Part shown: in pieces, positions 26,741 through 36,559 of the stretch | How positions within the stretch are numbered: position 1 is the first letter of the stretch | How the letters are laid out: every line of letters begins with the position of its first letter | From: Paracoccus sp. Z118 | GTDB lineage: Bacteria; Pseudomonadota; Alphaproteobacteria; Rhodobacterales; Rhodobacteraceae | Length of the DNA: 64,000 nt | Assembly (NCBI RefSeq): GCF_019061185.1 | Contig: NZ_JAHQZU010000011.1 | Coordinates: 62,001 to 126,000 of the forward strand | Direction of reading: 5' to 3' | Notes under the pieces: model-generated | What the model was told of the DNA's origin: nothing | Database searches by the model: none | The model's input: the letters and a program-made list of their open reading frames with translations, nothing else | Program-made: the position numbers and the translations under genes

Positions 26741-26766
26741 TTCATGTTGCCTGTGACGAACATGAA
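26741..26766. promoter_or_regulatory. Inverted repeat upstream of metH (possible operator)
   Basis: TTCATGTT (26741-26748) and AACATGAA (26759-26766) form perfect 8-base arms around a 10-base spacer, centred about 70 bases before metH and upstream of a possible -10 TATAAG at 26791-26796. The size and symmetry fit a dimeric regulator. Methionine-pathway repressors or activators (MetR, SahR, SamR types) are candidates, but the sequence does not identify which. It could equally act on lipB. Confidence 0.45.
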
Positions 26767-26822
26767 TTTTCCTTGTGTTAAGGTTTGTCCTATAAGACGG
26801 CACGCCTGAAAGGACCAAGACC

Positions 26823-29800
26823 ATGACCAGACTGCCCCAGACTGCCGCCGCCCAGGCGATCCTGACCGCCGCGCGCGAGCGTATCCTGATCCTCGACGGC
26901 GCGATGGGCACGCAGATCCAGCAGTTGCGGCTGGCCGAAGGGGATTTCACCGGCGCGTCGAATCACGGCGGCGGCTGCGCCTGCCACATCCACACCGACC
27001 ACCCGCAGCAGGGCAACAACGACCTGCTGAACCTGACCCAGCCGCAAGCGATCGAGGACATCCATTTCCGCTACGCCCTCGCGGGTGCGGATATCGTGGA
27101 GACGAACACCTTCTCCTCCACCTCCATCGCGCAGGCCGATTACGGGATGCAGGACCGGGCTTTCGACCTGAACCGAGAAGGCGCGCGGCTGGCGCGGCGG
27201 GCGCTGGACCGGGCGACGGCGCAGGACGGGCGTCCGCGCTGGGTCGCCGGGGCGCTGGGGCCGACGAACCGCACGGCCTCGCTCAGCCCGGACGTGAACA
27301 ACCCCGGTTTCCGCGCGATCACCTTCGACCAGTTGCGGGTGGCTTATGCCGAGCAGATCAAGGGGCTGATCGAGGGCGGGGCGGACCTGATCCTGATCGA
27401 GACGATCTTCGACACGCTGAACGCCAAGGCCGCGATCTTTGCCGCCGACGAGGTGTTCGCGGAAACCGGGCAGGTGCTGCCGCTGATGATCTCGGGCACC
27501 ATCACCGACCTGTCGGGGCGCACGCTGTCGGGGCAGACGCCGACCGCCTTCTGGCACTCGATCCGCCACGCGCGGCCGCTGACGGTGGGGCTGAACTGCG
27601 CGCTCGGGGCCAGCGCCATGCGGCCGCATCTGGCGGAACTGTCGGACGTGGCGGACACGCTGATCTGCGCCTATCCGAACGCCGGGCTGCCCAACGAGAT
27701 GGGCGAATATGATGAGACCGCGTCGAAGATGGCCGCGCAGATCGCTGATTTCGCTGCGGAAGGACTGGTCAACGTCGTCGGCGGCTGCTGCGGATCGACC
27801 CCCGAGCACATTGCAGCGATCGCCGAGGCCGTCGCCGGCGCGTCGCCGCGCAAGCTGCCCCAGATCGCGCCGCAACTGCGGCTTTCCGGGCTGGAACCCT
27901 TCGTGAAGATCGACGAAATCCCCTTCGTCAACGTGGGCGAGCGCACGAACATCACCGGCTCGGCCCGCTTCCGCAAGCTCATCACCGCCGGCGACTATCC
28001 CGCCGCGCTGGAGGTCGCGCGGGATCAGGTGGAGAACGGCGCCCAGATCCTCGACGTGAACATGGACGAGGGGCTGATCGATTCCGCCGCCGCCATGACC
28101 ACCTTCCTCAACCTGATCGCCGCCGAGCCCGACATCGCCCGCGTGCCGCTGATGATCGACAGCTCCAAGTGGGAGGTGATCGAGGCGGGGCTGAAATGCA
28201 CCCAGGGCAAGCCGGTCGTGAACTCGATCAGCCTCAAGGAAGGCGAGGAGGCGTTCCTGCACCACGCCCGGCTCTGCCTGCGCTACGGCGCGGCGGTCGT
28301 GGTCATGGCCTTCGACGAGACAGGACAGGCCGACACCGAGAACCGCAAGGTGGAGATCTGCACCCGCGCCTATGACCTGCTGACCGGTATCGGTTTCCTC
28401 CCCGAGGACATCATCTTCGACCCCAACATCTTCGCCATTGCGACGGGGATGGAGGAGCACAACAACTACGGCGTCGATTTCATCAACGCCACGCGCCGCA
28501 TCCGGCAGGGACTGCCGCACGCCCATGTCTCGGGCGGGGTGTCGAATCTCAGCTTCAGCTTCCGCGGCAACGAGCCGGTGCGCGAGGCGATGCACGCCGT
28601 GTTCCTGTATCACGCCATCCAGGCGGGCATGGACATGGGGATCGTCAACGCCGGGCAACTGGCCGTCTATGACCAGATCGACGAGACGCTGCGCGAGGCC
28701 TGCGAGGACGTGGTGCTGAACCGCCGCGCAGATTCGACCGAGCGGCTGCTGGATCTGGCCCAACGCTACAAGGGCGAAGGCGGCGCCAAGGGGCGCGAGA
28801 AGGATCTGGCGTGGCGCGAGTGGCCGGTGGACAAGCGGCTGGAACACGCGCTGGTCAACGGCATCACCGAATTCATCATCGACGACACCGAGGAGGCGCG
28901 GCTTGCCGCCTCGCGTCCGCTGCATGTCATCGAAGGGCCGCTGATGGCGGGGATGAACGTGGTGGGCGATCTCTTCGGCGCGGGCAAGATGTTCCTGCCG
29001 CAGGTGGTGAAATCGGCCCGCGTGATGAAGCAGGCGGTCGCCCATCTGCTGCCCTACATGGAGGCGGAGAAGTCCGAAGGCGGATCAAGTTCCGCCGGCA
29101 AGATATTGATGGCAACTGTGAAAGGCGACGTGCACGATATCGGCAAGAACATCGTCGGCGTGGTCCTCGCCTGCAACAACTACGAGATCATCGACCTCGG
29201 CGTGATGGTTCCGGTGCAGAAGATCCTCGAAACCGCGCGCGCCGAGAACGTGGATATCATCGGCCTGTCGGGCCTCATCACCCCGTCGCTGGACGAGATG
29301 GCGCATGTCGCGTCCGAGATGGAGCGCGAGGGTCTCGATCTTCCGCTGCTGATCGGCGGCGCCACAACGAGCAAGGTTCATACCGCCGTCAAGATCAACC
29401 CGCGCTATCACCGGGGGCAGACCGTCTATGTCACCGACGCGAGCCGCGCCGTGGGCGTGGTGTCGAATCTGCTTTCGGACGAGAAGATCAGCTATATCAA
29501 GGAAGTGCGCGCGGAATATCAGCAGATGGCTGAACGCTACAATCGCGGCAGCTCCGACCGGGCGCGTCTGCCCCTCGGCGCCGCGCGCGCCAATGCGGTG
29601 CAGGTGGACTGGTCCGCCTATGACGCGCCGCGCCCGACGATGACCGGCACGAAGGTGCTGGACGACTGGGACCTGGCCGAAATCGCCCGCTACATCGACT
29701 GGACCCCGTTCTTCCAGACCTGGGAGATGAAAGGGGTCTATCCCAAGCTGCTGGACGATCCGAGGCAGGGCGAGGCCGCGCGGGCGCTGTTCGCGGACGC

Positions 29801-30557
29801 AAAGGCGATGCTGGCGCGGATCATCGATGAGAAATGGTTCTCGCCCCGCGCGGTGGTCGGCATCTGGCCGGCGAACCGCGACGGGGACGACATCCGCCTG
29901 TGGACCGGCGAGGACCGGGTGGAGACCCGCGCCGTGCTGCACACGCTGCGCCAGCAGGTGACCAAGCGCGACGGGCGGCCGAACGTGGCGCTGGCCGATT
30001 TCGTCGCGCCCGAGGGGCGGCCCGAATGGGTCGGAGGTTTCGTGGTCACGGCCGGGGACGAAACGGCGCGCGCGCAGGCGTTCCGCGACGCGCATGACGA
30101 CTTCTCGGCGATTCTCGTGCAGGCGCTGGCGGACCGCTTCGCCGAGGCGCTGGCCGAACTGCTGCACGAACGGGTCCGGCGCGAGTTCTGGGGCTATGGC
30201 GCGGAGGAAAGCTTCACCCCCGAGGAGCTGATCGCCGAACCCTATCGCGGGATCCGCCCCGCGCCGGGCTATCCGGCCCAGCCCGATCACACCGAAAAGC
30301 GGACGCTGTTCGACCTGCTCGACGCAACGGCCGCCACGGGGGTCGAGCTGACCGAATCGATGGCGATGTGGCCGGGCTCGTCAGTCAGCGGGCTCTATAT
30401 CGCGCATCCCGACGCCTATTATTTCGGCGTCGCGAAGGTCGAGGCGGATCAGGCTGCGGACTATGCCGCCCGCAAGGGAATGACGGTGGCCGAGGCCGAG
30501 CGCTGGCTCGCCCCGGTCCTCAACTACGACCCCGCGGCGCGTGTCGCGGCGGAATGA
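26823..30557 (+). CDS. metH: Cobalamin-dependent methionine synthase
   Basis: A 1244-residue full-length MetH that methylates homocysteine from methyltetrahydrofolate. In order: homocysteine domain (about 10-340) with the zinc cysteines in GLNCALGAS and GGCCGST; pterin domain (about 360-620, starting [11 protein letters not shown]); cobalamin cap (about 650-745) and Rossmann domain with the base-off motif DVHDIG (His771 is the cobalt ligand); and the SAM-dependent activation domain (about 910-1235). All four modules are on one chain, whereas some relatives split MetH or lack the activation domain. A ribosome site AAAGGA precedes the ATG. No cobalamin or SAM riboswitch fits in the 133-base leader. 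Confidence 0.96.
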   Translation: MTRLPQTAAAQAILTAARERILILDGAMGTQIQQLRLAEGDFTGASNHGGGCACHIHTDHPQQGNNDLLNLTQPQAIEDIHFRYALAGADIVETNTFSSTSIAQADYGMQDRAFDLNREGARLARRALDRATAQDGRPRWVAGALGPTNRTASLSPDVNNPGFRAITFDQLRVAYAEQIKGLIEGGADLILIETIFDTLNAKAAIFAADEVFAETGQVLPLMISGTITDLSGRTLSGQTPTAFWHSIRHARPLTVGLNCALGASAMRPHLAELSDVADTLICAYPNAGLPNEMGEYDETASKMAAQIADFAAEGLVNVVGGCCGSTPEHIAAIAEAVAGASPRKLPQIAPQLRLSGLEPFVKIDEIPFVNVGERTNITGSARFRKLITAGDYPAALEVARDQVENGAQILDVNMDEGLIDSAAAMTTFLNLIAAEPDIARVPLMIDSSKWEVIEAGLKCTQGKPVVNSISLKEGEEAFLHHARLCLRYGAAVVVMAFDETGQADTENRKVEICTRAYDLLTGIGFLPEDIIFDPNIFAIATGMEEHNNYGVDFINATRRIRQGLPHAHVSGGVSNLSFSFRGNEPVREAMHAVFLYHAIQAGMDMGIVNAGQLAVYDQIDETLREACEDVVLNRRADSTERLLDLAQRYKGEGGAKGREKDLAWREWPVDKRLEHALVNGITEFIIDDTEEARLAASRPLHVIEGPLMAGMNVVGDLFGAGKMFLPQVVKSARVMKQAVAHLLPYMEAEKSEGGSSSAGKILMATVKGDVHDIGKNIVGVVLACNNYEIIDLGVMVPVQKILETARAENVDIIGLSGLITPSLDEMAHVASEMEREGLDLPLLIGGATTSKVHTAVKINPRYHRGQTVYVTDASRAVGVVSNLLSDEKISYIKEVRAEYQQMAERYNRGSSDRARLPLGAARANAVQVDWSAYDAPRPTMTGTKVLDDWDLAEIARYIDWTPFFQTWEMKGVYPKLLDDPRQGEAARALFADAKAMLARIIDEKWFSPRAVVGIWPANRDGDDIRLWTGEDRVETRAVLHTLRQQVTKRDGRPNVALADFVAPEGRPEWVGGFVVTAGDETARAQAFRDAHDDFSAILVQALADRFAEALAELLHERVRREFWGYGAEESFTPEELIAEPYRGIRPAPGYPAQPDHTEKRTLFDLLDATAATGVELTESMAMWPGSSVSGLYIAHPDAYYFGVAKVEADQAADYAARKGMTVAEAERWLAPVLNYDPAARVAAE

Positions 30558-30632
30558 GGTCGCAGCGTCAGCGCCGCGAAAAGCCCTTTTCAACGGCGCG
30601 GCGTATCGCTATGTGAGGCGCACCACGGGAAT

Positions 30633-30719
30633 GCGGTCGTGGCGGAATTGGTAGACGCGCAGCGTTGAGGTCGCTGTTCCTTAACCGGAGTGAAAGTTCG
30701 AGTCTTTTCGACCGCACCA
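30633..30719 (+). tRNA. tRNA-Leu (anticodon GAG)
   Basis: A cloverleaf of 87 bases with encoded CCA. Acceptor arms are GCGGTCG and CGACCGC followed by ACCA. The anticodon stem CAGCG/CGCTG encloses loop TTGAGGT (anticodon GAG, reads CUC/CUU). A long variable arm (about TTCCTTAACCGGAG) marks it as a class II tRNA, and the T-arm contains GTTCGAGTC. Confidence 0.97.
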
Positions 30720-30726
30720 TGGAAAC

Positions 30727-30751
30727 GGCGCCCCTTCGCGGGCGCCTTTTT
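30727..30751 (+). terminator. Terminator after tRNA-Leu(GAG)
   Basis: GGCGCCC (30727-30733), loop CTTCGC and GGGCGCC (30740-30746) are followed by TTTTT. It lies seven bases past the tRNA 3' end. Confidence 0.85.
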
Positions 30752-30836
30752 CACATCCGCACCTGCGTTGCGCCGTCGCATCCTGTCCGCTTGCCGGGCA
30801 GCCCGCCAGGGCGCCGCATGGGCCCCTACAAGCCCG

Positions 30837-30864
30837 TTGCCAAGTCGGGGGCGGGCTGCATAGT
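30837..30864 (+). promoter_or_regulatory. Likely promoter of the polyamine-type importer operon
   Basis: TTGCCA (30837-30842), a 16-base spacer and CATAGT (30859-30864) resemble a sigma-70 promoter. The distance to the TTG start of the ATPase gene is about 40 bases. Confidence 0.45.
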
Positions 30865-30904
30865 CTGACCTAACACGAACAAGAAACGGCCAGGGGGAAC
30901 GCGA

Positions 30905-32008
30905 TTGACTGCCAGCGCCGGCAAGGACGGGTTCGTCCTGTTCGACCATGTCCAGAAGAGCTACGACGGGCAGACGCTGGTCGTGAAGGACCTGAATCTT
31001 TCCATCGCGCAGGGCGAGTTCCTGACCATGCTCGGCCCCTCGGGTTCGGGCAAGACCACCTGCCTGATGATGCTCGCGGGGTTCGAGACGGCGACCCACG
31101 GGCAGATCCTGCTGGACGGGCGCAACATCAACGACGTGCCGCCCCACAAGCGCGGTATCGGCATGGTGTTCCAGAACTACGCGCTGTTCCCGCACATGAC
31201 GGTGGGCGAGAACCTGTCCTTTCCGCTGGAGGTGCGCGGCCTCGGCAAGGCCGAGCGCGAGGCGCGGATCATGCGGGCGCTGGACATGGTGCAGATGGCG
31301 CGGTTCCGCGACCGCCGCCCGGCGCAGCTTTCGGGCGGTCAGCAGCAGCGGATCGCGCTGGCGCGGGCGCTGGTCTTCGATCCCAAGCTGGTGCTGATGG
31401 ACGAGCCGCTCGGCGCGCTCGACAAGCAGCTGCGCGAGCATATGCAGTATGAAATCAAGGCGCTGCACGAAAGACTTGGCGTGACGGTGGTCTATGTCAC
31501 CCACGACCAGGGCGAGGCGCTGACCATGTCCGACCGGATCGCCGTCTTCAACGATGGGCGCATCCAGCAACTCGCCACGCCCTCGCAGCTTTACGAGCAG
31601 CCGGAGAACAGCTTCGTCGCCGGGTTCATCGGCGAAAACAACGCGCTTGCCGGCACGATCGAGCGGCTGGACGGGCAGACCGCGCTGGTGCGGCTGGCCA
31701 ATGGCGAGCTGATCGACGCCGCCCCGGTGAACATCCGCGAAGTCGGGCAGCAGACGCTCGTGTCGATCCGTCCCGAGCGGATCGAGTTCAAGCCCGAGAA
31801 CATGCCCCCGGACGTCCACACCGTCGAGGCCGAGGTGATCGAGGTCATCTACATGGGCGACATCTTCCGTGCGCGGATGAAGGTCGCCGGGTCGGATGAC
31901 TTCGTGATGAAGTTCCGCAACACGATGGGCCAGACCCGCCTGTCGCCCGGCCAGAAGATCCGCGTCGGCTGGCATCCGCAGGACGCGCGCGCGCTCGACC
32001 CTGTATAA
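30905..32008 (+). CDS. Polyamine/opine-type ABC importer ATPase (PotA-like)
   Basis: A 367-residue ATPase with Walker A GPSGSGKT (44-51), signature LSGGQQQ and Walker B LMDEP, then a C-terminal TOBE domain (about 285-360) containing IRPERIEF. It begins at TTG (30905) behind AGGGGGA; no ATG gives a complete N-terminus. It is the first gene of a five-gene operon with two binding proteins and two permeases. The family imports spermidine, putrescine and related cationic amines. The substrate is not fixed by sequence. Confidence 0.88.
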   Translation: MTASAGKDGFVLFDHVQKSYDGQTLVVKDLNLSIAQGEFLTMLGPSGSGKTTCLMMLAGFETATHGQILLDGRNINDVPPHKRGIGMVFQNYALFPHMTVGENLSFPLEVRGLGKAEREARIMRALDMVQMARFRDRRPAQLSGGQQQRIALARALVFDPKLVLMDEPLGALDKQLREHMQYEIKALHERLGVTVVYVTHDQGEALTMSDRIAVFNDGRIQQLATPSQLYEQPENSFVAGFIGENNALAGTIERLDGQTALVRLANGELIDAAPVNIREVGQQTLVSIRPERIEFKPENMPPDVHTVEAEVIEVIYMGDIFRARMKVAGSDDFVMKFRNTMGQTRLSPGQKIRVGWHPQDARALDPV

Positions 32009-32035
32009 TAATCAACATCCTTGGGAGGATAAGGG

Positions 32036-33121
32036 ATGAAACTGAGAGCCACCTTCATTGCCAGCACCGCGCTCGTGGCGCTTGCCGGCCCCGCGCTGGC
32101 GCAGGACCGGACGCTGAACCTGCTCGACTGGGGCGGCGCCTACGGCGAATCGCACCAGGTCGCTTATAACCGGCCCTTCGAGCAGGAAACCGGCATCCGC
32201 ATCGTCGTCAGCGACGCCGACAACCCGGCGACCCCGATCAAGGCGATGGTCGAGGCGGGCAACGTCACCGCCGACGTCGCCTCGGTCGAATATGCCGACG
32301 CTGTGCGGATGTGCGACGAGGGGCTGCTGGAGGAAATCGACCCCTCGATCCTGCGTCCCGGCGCGAATGGCGAGACGCCCGAGGAGGACTTCATCGACGG
32401 CGCCCTGACCGAGTGCTTCGTGGGCACGGATGTCTATTCGATGGTGCTCGCCTATGACGACACCAAGTTTCCCGACGCCAAGCCCGCCGGCCCGGCCGAT
32501 TTCTTCGATCTCGCCGCCTTCCCCGGCAAGCGCACCATGCGCAAGGGCGCGAAGTTCAATCTCGAACTCGCGCTGATGGCCGATGGCGTCGCGCCGGATC
32601 AGGTCTATGAGGTGCTTTCCACCCCCGAGGGCGTCGATCAGGCCTTCGCCAAGCTCGTCACCATCAAGAACGACGTGATCTGGTGGGAAGCGGGCGCGCA
32701 GCCGCCGCAGCTTCTGGCGGATGGCGAGGTGACGATGGCCTTCGCCTTCAACGGCCGGATCTTCAACGCCGCGATGTCCGAGAACAAGCCGTTCAACATC
32801 GTCTGGAACGGCCAGATCTACGAGATGGAAGGCTGGGTGATGCCGAAGGGCGCCCCGAACCGGGAAGCGGCGCTGGAATACATCGCCTTTTCGACCGCGC
32901 CCGAGCAGCTGGCGAAGGCCGCCGAGCAGATCAGCTACGGCCCGCCGCGCCTGTCCTCGGCCAGCCTCGTCGGCAATGTCGCGGGCACCGAGACGCCGAT
33001 GCTGCCGCATCTGCCGACCGCGCCCGAGAACCTCGAACTCGGGATCGCCTCGAATCTCGATTTCTGGGTGGACCATGACGGCGAGCTGAGCGAGCGGTTC
33101 AACGCTTGGCTGGCCGGCTGA
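32036..33121 (+). CDS. Periplasmic polyamine-type binding protein, first copy
   Basis: A 361-residue binding protein of the PotD/PotF family, with signal peptide 1-22 (GPALAQ). The mature start LNLLDWGGAYGESHQ and the motif WWEAGAQPPQLLADGEV are typical of the group. GGGAGG precedes the ATG. It is clearly a paralogue of the next gene: many blocks agree (SGNVTADV-like, ECFVGTDVYS, WWEAGAQP, PHLPTAPENL). Both are kept intact, suggesting two related ligands or two affinities feeding one permease. Confidence 0.88.
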   Translation: MKLRATFIASTALVALAGPALAQDRTLNLLDWGGAYGESHQVAYNRPFEQETGIRIVVSDADNPATPIKAMVEAGNVTADVASVEYADAVRMCDEGLLEEIDPSILRPGANGETPEEDFIDGALTECFVGTDVYSMVLAYDDTKFPDAKPAGPADFFDLAAFPGKRTMRKGAKFNLELALMADGVAPDQVYEVLSTPEGVDQAFAKLVTIKNDVIWWEAGAQPPQLLADGEVTMAFAFNGRIFNAAMSENKPFNIVWNGQIYEMEGWVMPKGAPNREAALEYIAFSTAPEQLAKAAEQISYGPPRLSSASLVGNVAGTETPMLPHLPTAPENLELGIASNLDFWVDHDGELSERFNAWLAG

Positions 33122-33185
33122 CGCGCCCTCTGAACTTCGCGCCTGCCGCAGCCCCGTGGCAGGCGCGACCCTCGCAAGGAACATG

Positions 33186-34274
33186 ATGCCCGCCCTTCGT
33201 CACCATCTTTGCGCCGCTTTGGCCGCCTTGCCCCTGACCGCAGGTGCCTCGCATGCCGAGCCGCTGAACGTGCTGACATGGGGAGGCGAGTTCACCGCCG
33301 CGCAGCAGGTGGCCTTCGCCAACCCGTTCACCGAAGCGACGGGTCAGCCCGTGCGGCTGATCGACGTGGACAGCCCGACCGCGCTCATCAAGGCGCAGGT
33401 GCTGTCGGGCAACGTGACGGCGGATGTGGTCAGCATCGGACAGGCCGACGCCGAGCGGCTGTGCGAGGAAGGGCTGGCCGAGCCGATCGACCCCGCGCTG
33501 ATCGCGCCCGCGCCGGACGGAACGCCGGCTGCGCAGGATTTCCTGCCGGGCGGGATCAGTGAATGCTTCGTCGCGACGGACGTCTATTCCGCCGTGATCG
33601 GCTTTGACGCGGCAAGGATCGGGCCTGAAGCGCCGGCAACGATCATGGATTTCTTCGACCTTCAGAAATTCCCCGGCCGCCGGGGCGTCCTGAAGGAGCC
33701 GCGCTTCACCCTGGAAATGGCGCTGATGGGCGACGGCGTGCCGCCCGGTCAGGTCTATGACCTGCTGGACACCCCCGAGGGGCTGGACCGCGCCTTCGCG
33801 AAGCTTGACAGCATCAAGGACCAGATCGTCTGGTGGGAGGCGGGGGCGCAGCCGGTCCAGCTTCTCGCCGACGCGGAAGTTGCGATGACGATGAGCTATA
33901 ACGGCCGCCTGTTCGCCGCGAAGGCCCGCGACGGGATGCCGTTCGAGGTTCTCTGGCACGGGCAGGTCTATGAGATCGAGGGCTGGATGATCCCGCAGGG
34001 TGCCCCGCAACTGCAAACGGCGCTGGAGTTCGTCGCCTTCACCACCGCGCCCGAGCCGCTGGCCCGAGCGGCCGAGCAGCTGAGCTACGGCCCGCCCCGC
34101 GCCTCGTCGCAGGCGCTGGTCGGCAACTGGCAGGACAGCGGCATCCCCATGGCGCCGCATCTGCCCACCGTGCCGCAGAACCTCGCCCATGCGCTTGCGA
34201 TCGATGTGGATTTCTGGGCCGACAACGACGTGGCGCTGACCGAGCGTTTCAACACCTGGCTTGCGGCCGGGTGA
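33186..34274 (+). CDS. Periplasmic polyamine-type binding protein, second copy
   Basis: A 362-residue paralogue of the preceding protein. The start at 33186 is chosen because AAGGA ends five bases before it; a GTG at 33156 and an ATG at 33183 are less well placed. The signal peptide ends near ASHAEP. Shared blocks include NVLTWGGEF, SGNVTADVVS, ECFVATDVYSAV, WWEAGAQPVQLLADAEV and SYGPPRASS. Ligand-contact positions differ in places (for example SYNGRLFAAKARDG against AFNGRIFNAAMSEN in the first copy), which fits a changed specificity. Confidence 0.87.
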   Translation: MPALRHHLCAALAALPLTAGASHAEPLNVLTWGGEFTAAQQVAFANPFTEATGQPVRLIDVDSPTALIKAQVLSGNVTADVVSIGQADAERLCEEGLAEPIDPALIAPAPDGTPAAQDFLPGGISECFVATDVYSAVIGFDAARIGPEAPATIMDFFDLQKFPGRRGVLKEPRFTLEMALMGDGVPPGQVYDLLDTPEGLDRAFAKLDSIKDQIVWWEAGAQPVQLLADAEVAMTMSYNGRLFAAKARDGMPFEVLWHGQVYEIEGWMIPQGAPQLQTALEFVAFTTAPEPLARAAEQLSYGPPRASSQALVGNWQDSGIPMAPHLPTVPQNLAHALAIDVDFWADNDVALTERFNTWLAAG

Positions 34275-34299
34275 GCAGCGGCGCAGCATAGGACTGACG

Positions 34300-35601
34300 A
34301 TGGCGACCCCTCTCGACCCCCATGCGGCAATTGTGGCCGAAGCCTCGGGCCTGCCGCCCGCCGCGCCGCTGACCACGGCGGACGGCCAGCCGCTGGCCCG
34401 CGCGCTGAACCGCTCGCGGCGCAAGGCGCGGCGTCAGGCGCTGCTGCTGGTGCTGCCGCTGCTGGCCTTCGTAGTCATCACCTTCATCCTGCCGATCGGG
34501 CAGATGCTGCACCGCTCGGTCTACAACCCCGGCTTTGCGGACAACATGCCCCGGATCAGCGCCTGGTTCGCCGAGAACCCGCGCGGCACCGACCCGGACG
34601 AGGCCGCCTGGGCCGCGCTGGCCGCCGACCTGACCGAAGCAGCCGAGGCCCGCACCATAGGCATCGTCGGCACCCGCATGAACTACGACGTGCCGGGCAC
34701 CCGGTCGCTGTTCACCTCGACCGGGCGGCAGGTGCGGGGCGGGCTGGAGCCGCCCTACCGCGAGGCGCTGCTGGAGATCGACGGCAAATGGGCATCGCCC
34801 GAGCTCTGGGCGGCGATGCGGACCGGCGCGACCGCCTATACGGCCAACTTCTATCTCGCCTCGATGGACCTCACCCGCGACAATGACGGCAACATCACCG
34901 AGGCCCCGAAAGAGCGGCAGGTCTATGGCATGCTGTTCATGCGGACCTTCTGGCTGTCGGCGCTCATCACCGGGATGACCTTCCTGCTGGGCTTTCCCGT
35001 CGCGCATCTGCTGGCAACGCTGCCGACGCGGAAATCCAACCTGCTGATGATCCTGGTCCTGCTGCCGTTCTGGACCTCGCTGCTGGTCCGCACGACGGCG
35101 TGGATCGTGCTGCTGCAACAGCAGGGGGTGGTGAACGACATCATGGTCTGGCTGGGGATCATCGGCGACGGCCAGCGATTGCAGATGATCTACAACCAGA
35201 CCGGCACGATCATCGCCATGACCCACATCCTGCTGCCGTTCATGATCCTGCCGCTGTATTCGGTCATGCGGACGATCAATCCCAGCTATGTCCGGGCCGC
35301 CCGCAGCCTCGGCGCGACAAGCTGGACGGCGTTCCGCCGCATCTACTTTCCGCAGACGCTGCCGGGGCTGGGGGCAGGGGCGCTGCTCGTCTTCATCCTC
35401 GCGGTCGGCTACTACATCACCCCCGCGCTGGTCGGCGGCTCGTCCGGGCAGCTGATTTCCAACATGATCGCCATGCACATGACGGAAACGCTGAACTGGT
35501 CGATGGCGGCGGCGCTGGCGGCGCTGCTGCTGGCGGGGGTGCTGATCCTCTACTGGGTCTACGACCGGCTGGTCGGGATCGACAACCTCAAGCTGGGATA
35601 G
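34300..35601 (+). CDS. ABC permease, PotB type, with large periplasmic insert
   Basis: A 433-residue permease. The first membrane helix (about residues 46-70) is followed by roughly 150 residues of periplasmic sequence (NPGFADNMPRISAWF to KERQVYG) before helix 2. That makes it longer than E. coli PotB (about 285 residues). The EAA-type loop is VRAARSLGATSWTAFRRIYF. This long-insert form is common in alphaproteobacterial polyamine/opine importers. Start 34300 is chosen over an upstream in-frame codon that overlaps the binding-protein gene. Confidence 0.88.
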   Translation: MATPLDPHAAIVAEASGLPPAAPLTTADGQPLARALNRSRRKARRQALLLVLPLLAFVVITFILPIGQMLHRSVYNPGFADNMPRISAWFAENPRGTDPDEAAWAALAADLTEAAEARTIGIVGTRMNYDVPGTRSLFTSTGRQVRGGLEPPYREALLEIDGKWASPELWAAMRTGATAYTANFYLASMDLTRDNDGNITEAPKERQVYGMLFMRTFWLSALITGMTFLLGFPVAHLLATLPTRKSNLLMILVLLPFWTSLLVRTTAWIVLLQQQGVVNDIMVWLGIIGDGQRLQMIYNQTGTIIAMTHILLPFMILPLYSVMRTINPSYVRAARSLGATSWTAFRRIYFPQTLPGLGAGALLVFILAVGYYITPALVGGSSGQLISNMIAMHMTETLNWSMAAALAALLLAGVLILYWVYDRLVGIDNLKLG

Positions 35602-35605
35602 AGCG

Positions 35606-36556
35606 ATGGCGCTTCCGACCTATGCATCGAAGCTGGAGCGGGTGTGGCACTGGGCCTATCTCGCGATCTGCACGGCGATCTTCGTCTTCCTGATCGCCCC
35701 GATCCTCGTCGTGATCCCGCTGTCCTTCAACGCCGAGCCCTACTTCACCTTCACCGAGGAAATGCTCTCGCTCGACCCCGACGGCTATTCGCTTCGCTGG
35801 TATGACAGCCTGCTGACCTTCGGCATGGTCGCCCCGGACGCGCCGCGCAATGCCGCCTGGTGGGCGGACATGTGGACGAATGCCCGCTGGGTGAACGCGG
35901 CGAAGAACTCGATCATCATCGGGGTGTTCGCGACCCTGCTGGCGACGGTGCTGGGAACACTGGCGGCGCTGGGGCTGTCGCAGCGCGAGATGCCTGCGCG
36001 GCGGGCGATCATGGCGATCCTGATCTCGCCCATGATCGTGCCTATCATCATATCGGCGACGGGGCTGTTCTTCTTCTACTCGAACCCCTGCGAGGCGCTG
36101 ACATGGATCGGGCTGAACGTCCAGTGCGGGCGGCTGGCGGGGACGTATCCGGGCGTGATCCTCGCCCATGCGATGCTGGGGATTCCGTTCGTCATCATCA
36201 CCGTGACGGCCACGCTGGTGGGTTTCGATCAGTCGCTGTCGCGGGCGGCGGCGTCGCTGGGGGCGAATCCGCGCACGACCTTCTTCCGCGTCGTCATGCC
36301 GCTGATCCTGCCCGGCGTGATCTCGGGCGCGCTGTTCGCCTTCGTCACGTCCTTCGACGAGGTAGTGGCGGTGCTGTTCATCGCCGGCCCCGAGCAGCAG
36401 ACCATCCCCCGCCAGATGTGGAGCGGCATCCGCGACCAGATCAGCCCCGCGATCCTCGCCGTGGCGACGCTGCTGGTGGTGTTCTCCATCGCGCTGCTGA
36501 CCACGGTCGAGATGCTGCGGCGGCGGGGCGAGCGGCTGCGCGGCCTCGCGCCCTGA
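35606..36556 (+). CDS. ABC permease, PotC type
   Basis: A 316-residue permease with six membrane helices and the EAA-type loop SRAAASLGANPRTTFFRVVM. It pairs with the preceding permease, from which it is separated by four bases. The loop after helix 1 (AEPYFTFTEEMLSLDPDGYS) is typical of PotC-like proteins. It ends the operon, three bases before the convergent AEC gene, with no room for a terminator. Confidence 0.9.
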   Translation: MALPTYASKLERVWHWAYLAICTAIFVFLIAPILVVIPLSFNAEPYFTFTEEMLSLDPDGYSLRWYDSLLTFGMVAPDAPRNAAWWADMWTNARWVNAAKNSIIIGVFATLLATVLGTLAALGLSQREMPARRAIMAILISPMIVPIIISATGLFFFYSNPCEALTWIGLNVQCGRLAGTYPGVILAHAMLGIPFVIITVTATLVGFDQSLSRAAASLGANPRTTFFRVVMPLILPGVISGALFAFVTSFDEVVAVLFIAGPEQQTIPRQMWSGIRDQISPAILAVATLLVVFSIALLTTVEMLRRRGERLRGLAP

Positions 36557-36559
36557 GCG

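Noticed and set aside
26790..29045. 751-codon minus-strand frame opposite metH
   Set aside because: Shadow of the MetH reading frame; no conserved motif or start signal.
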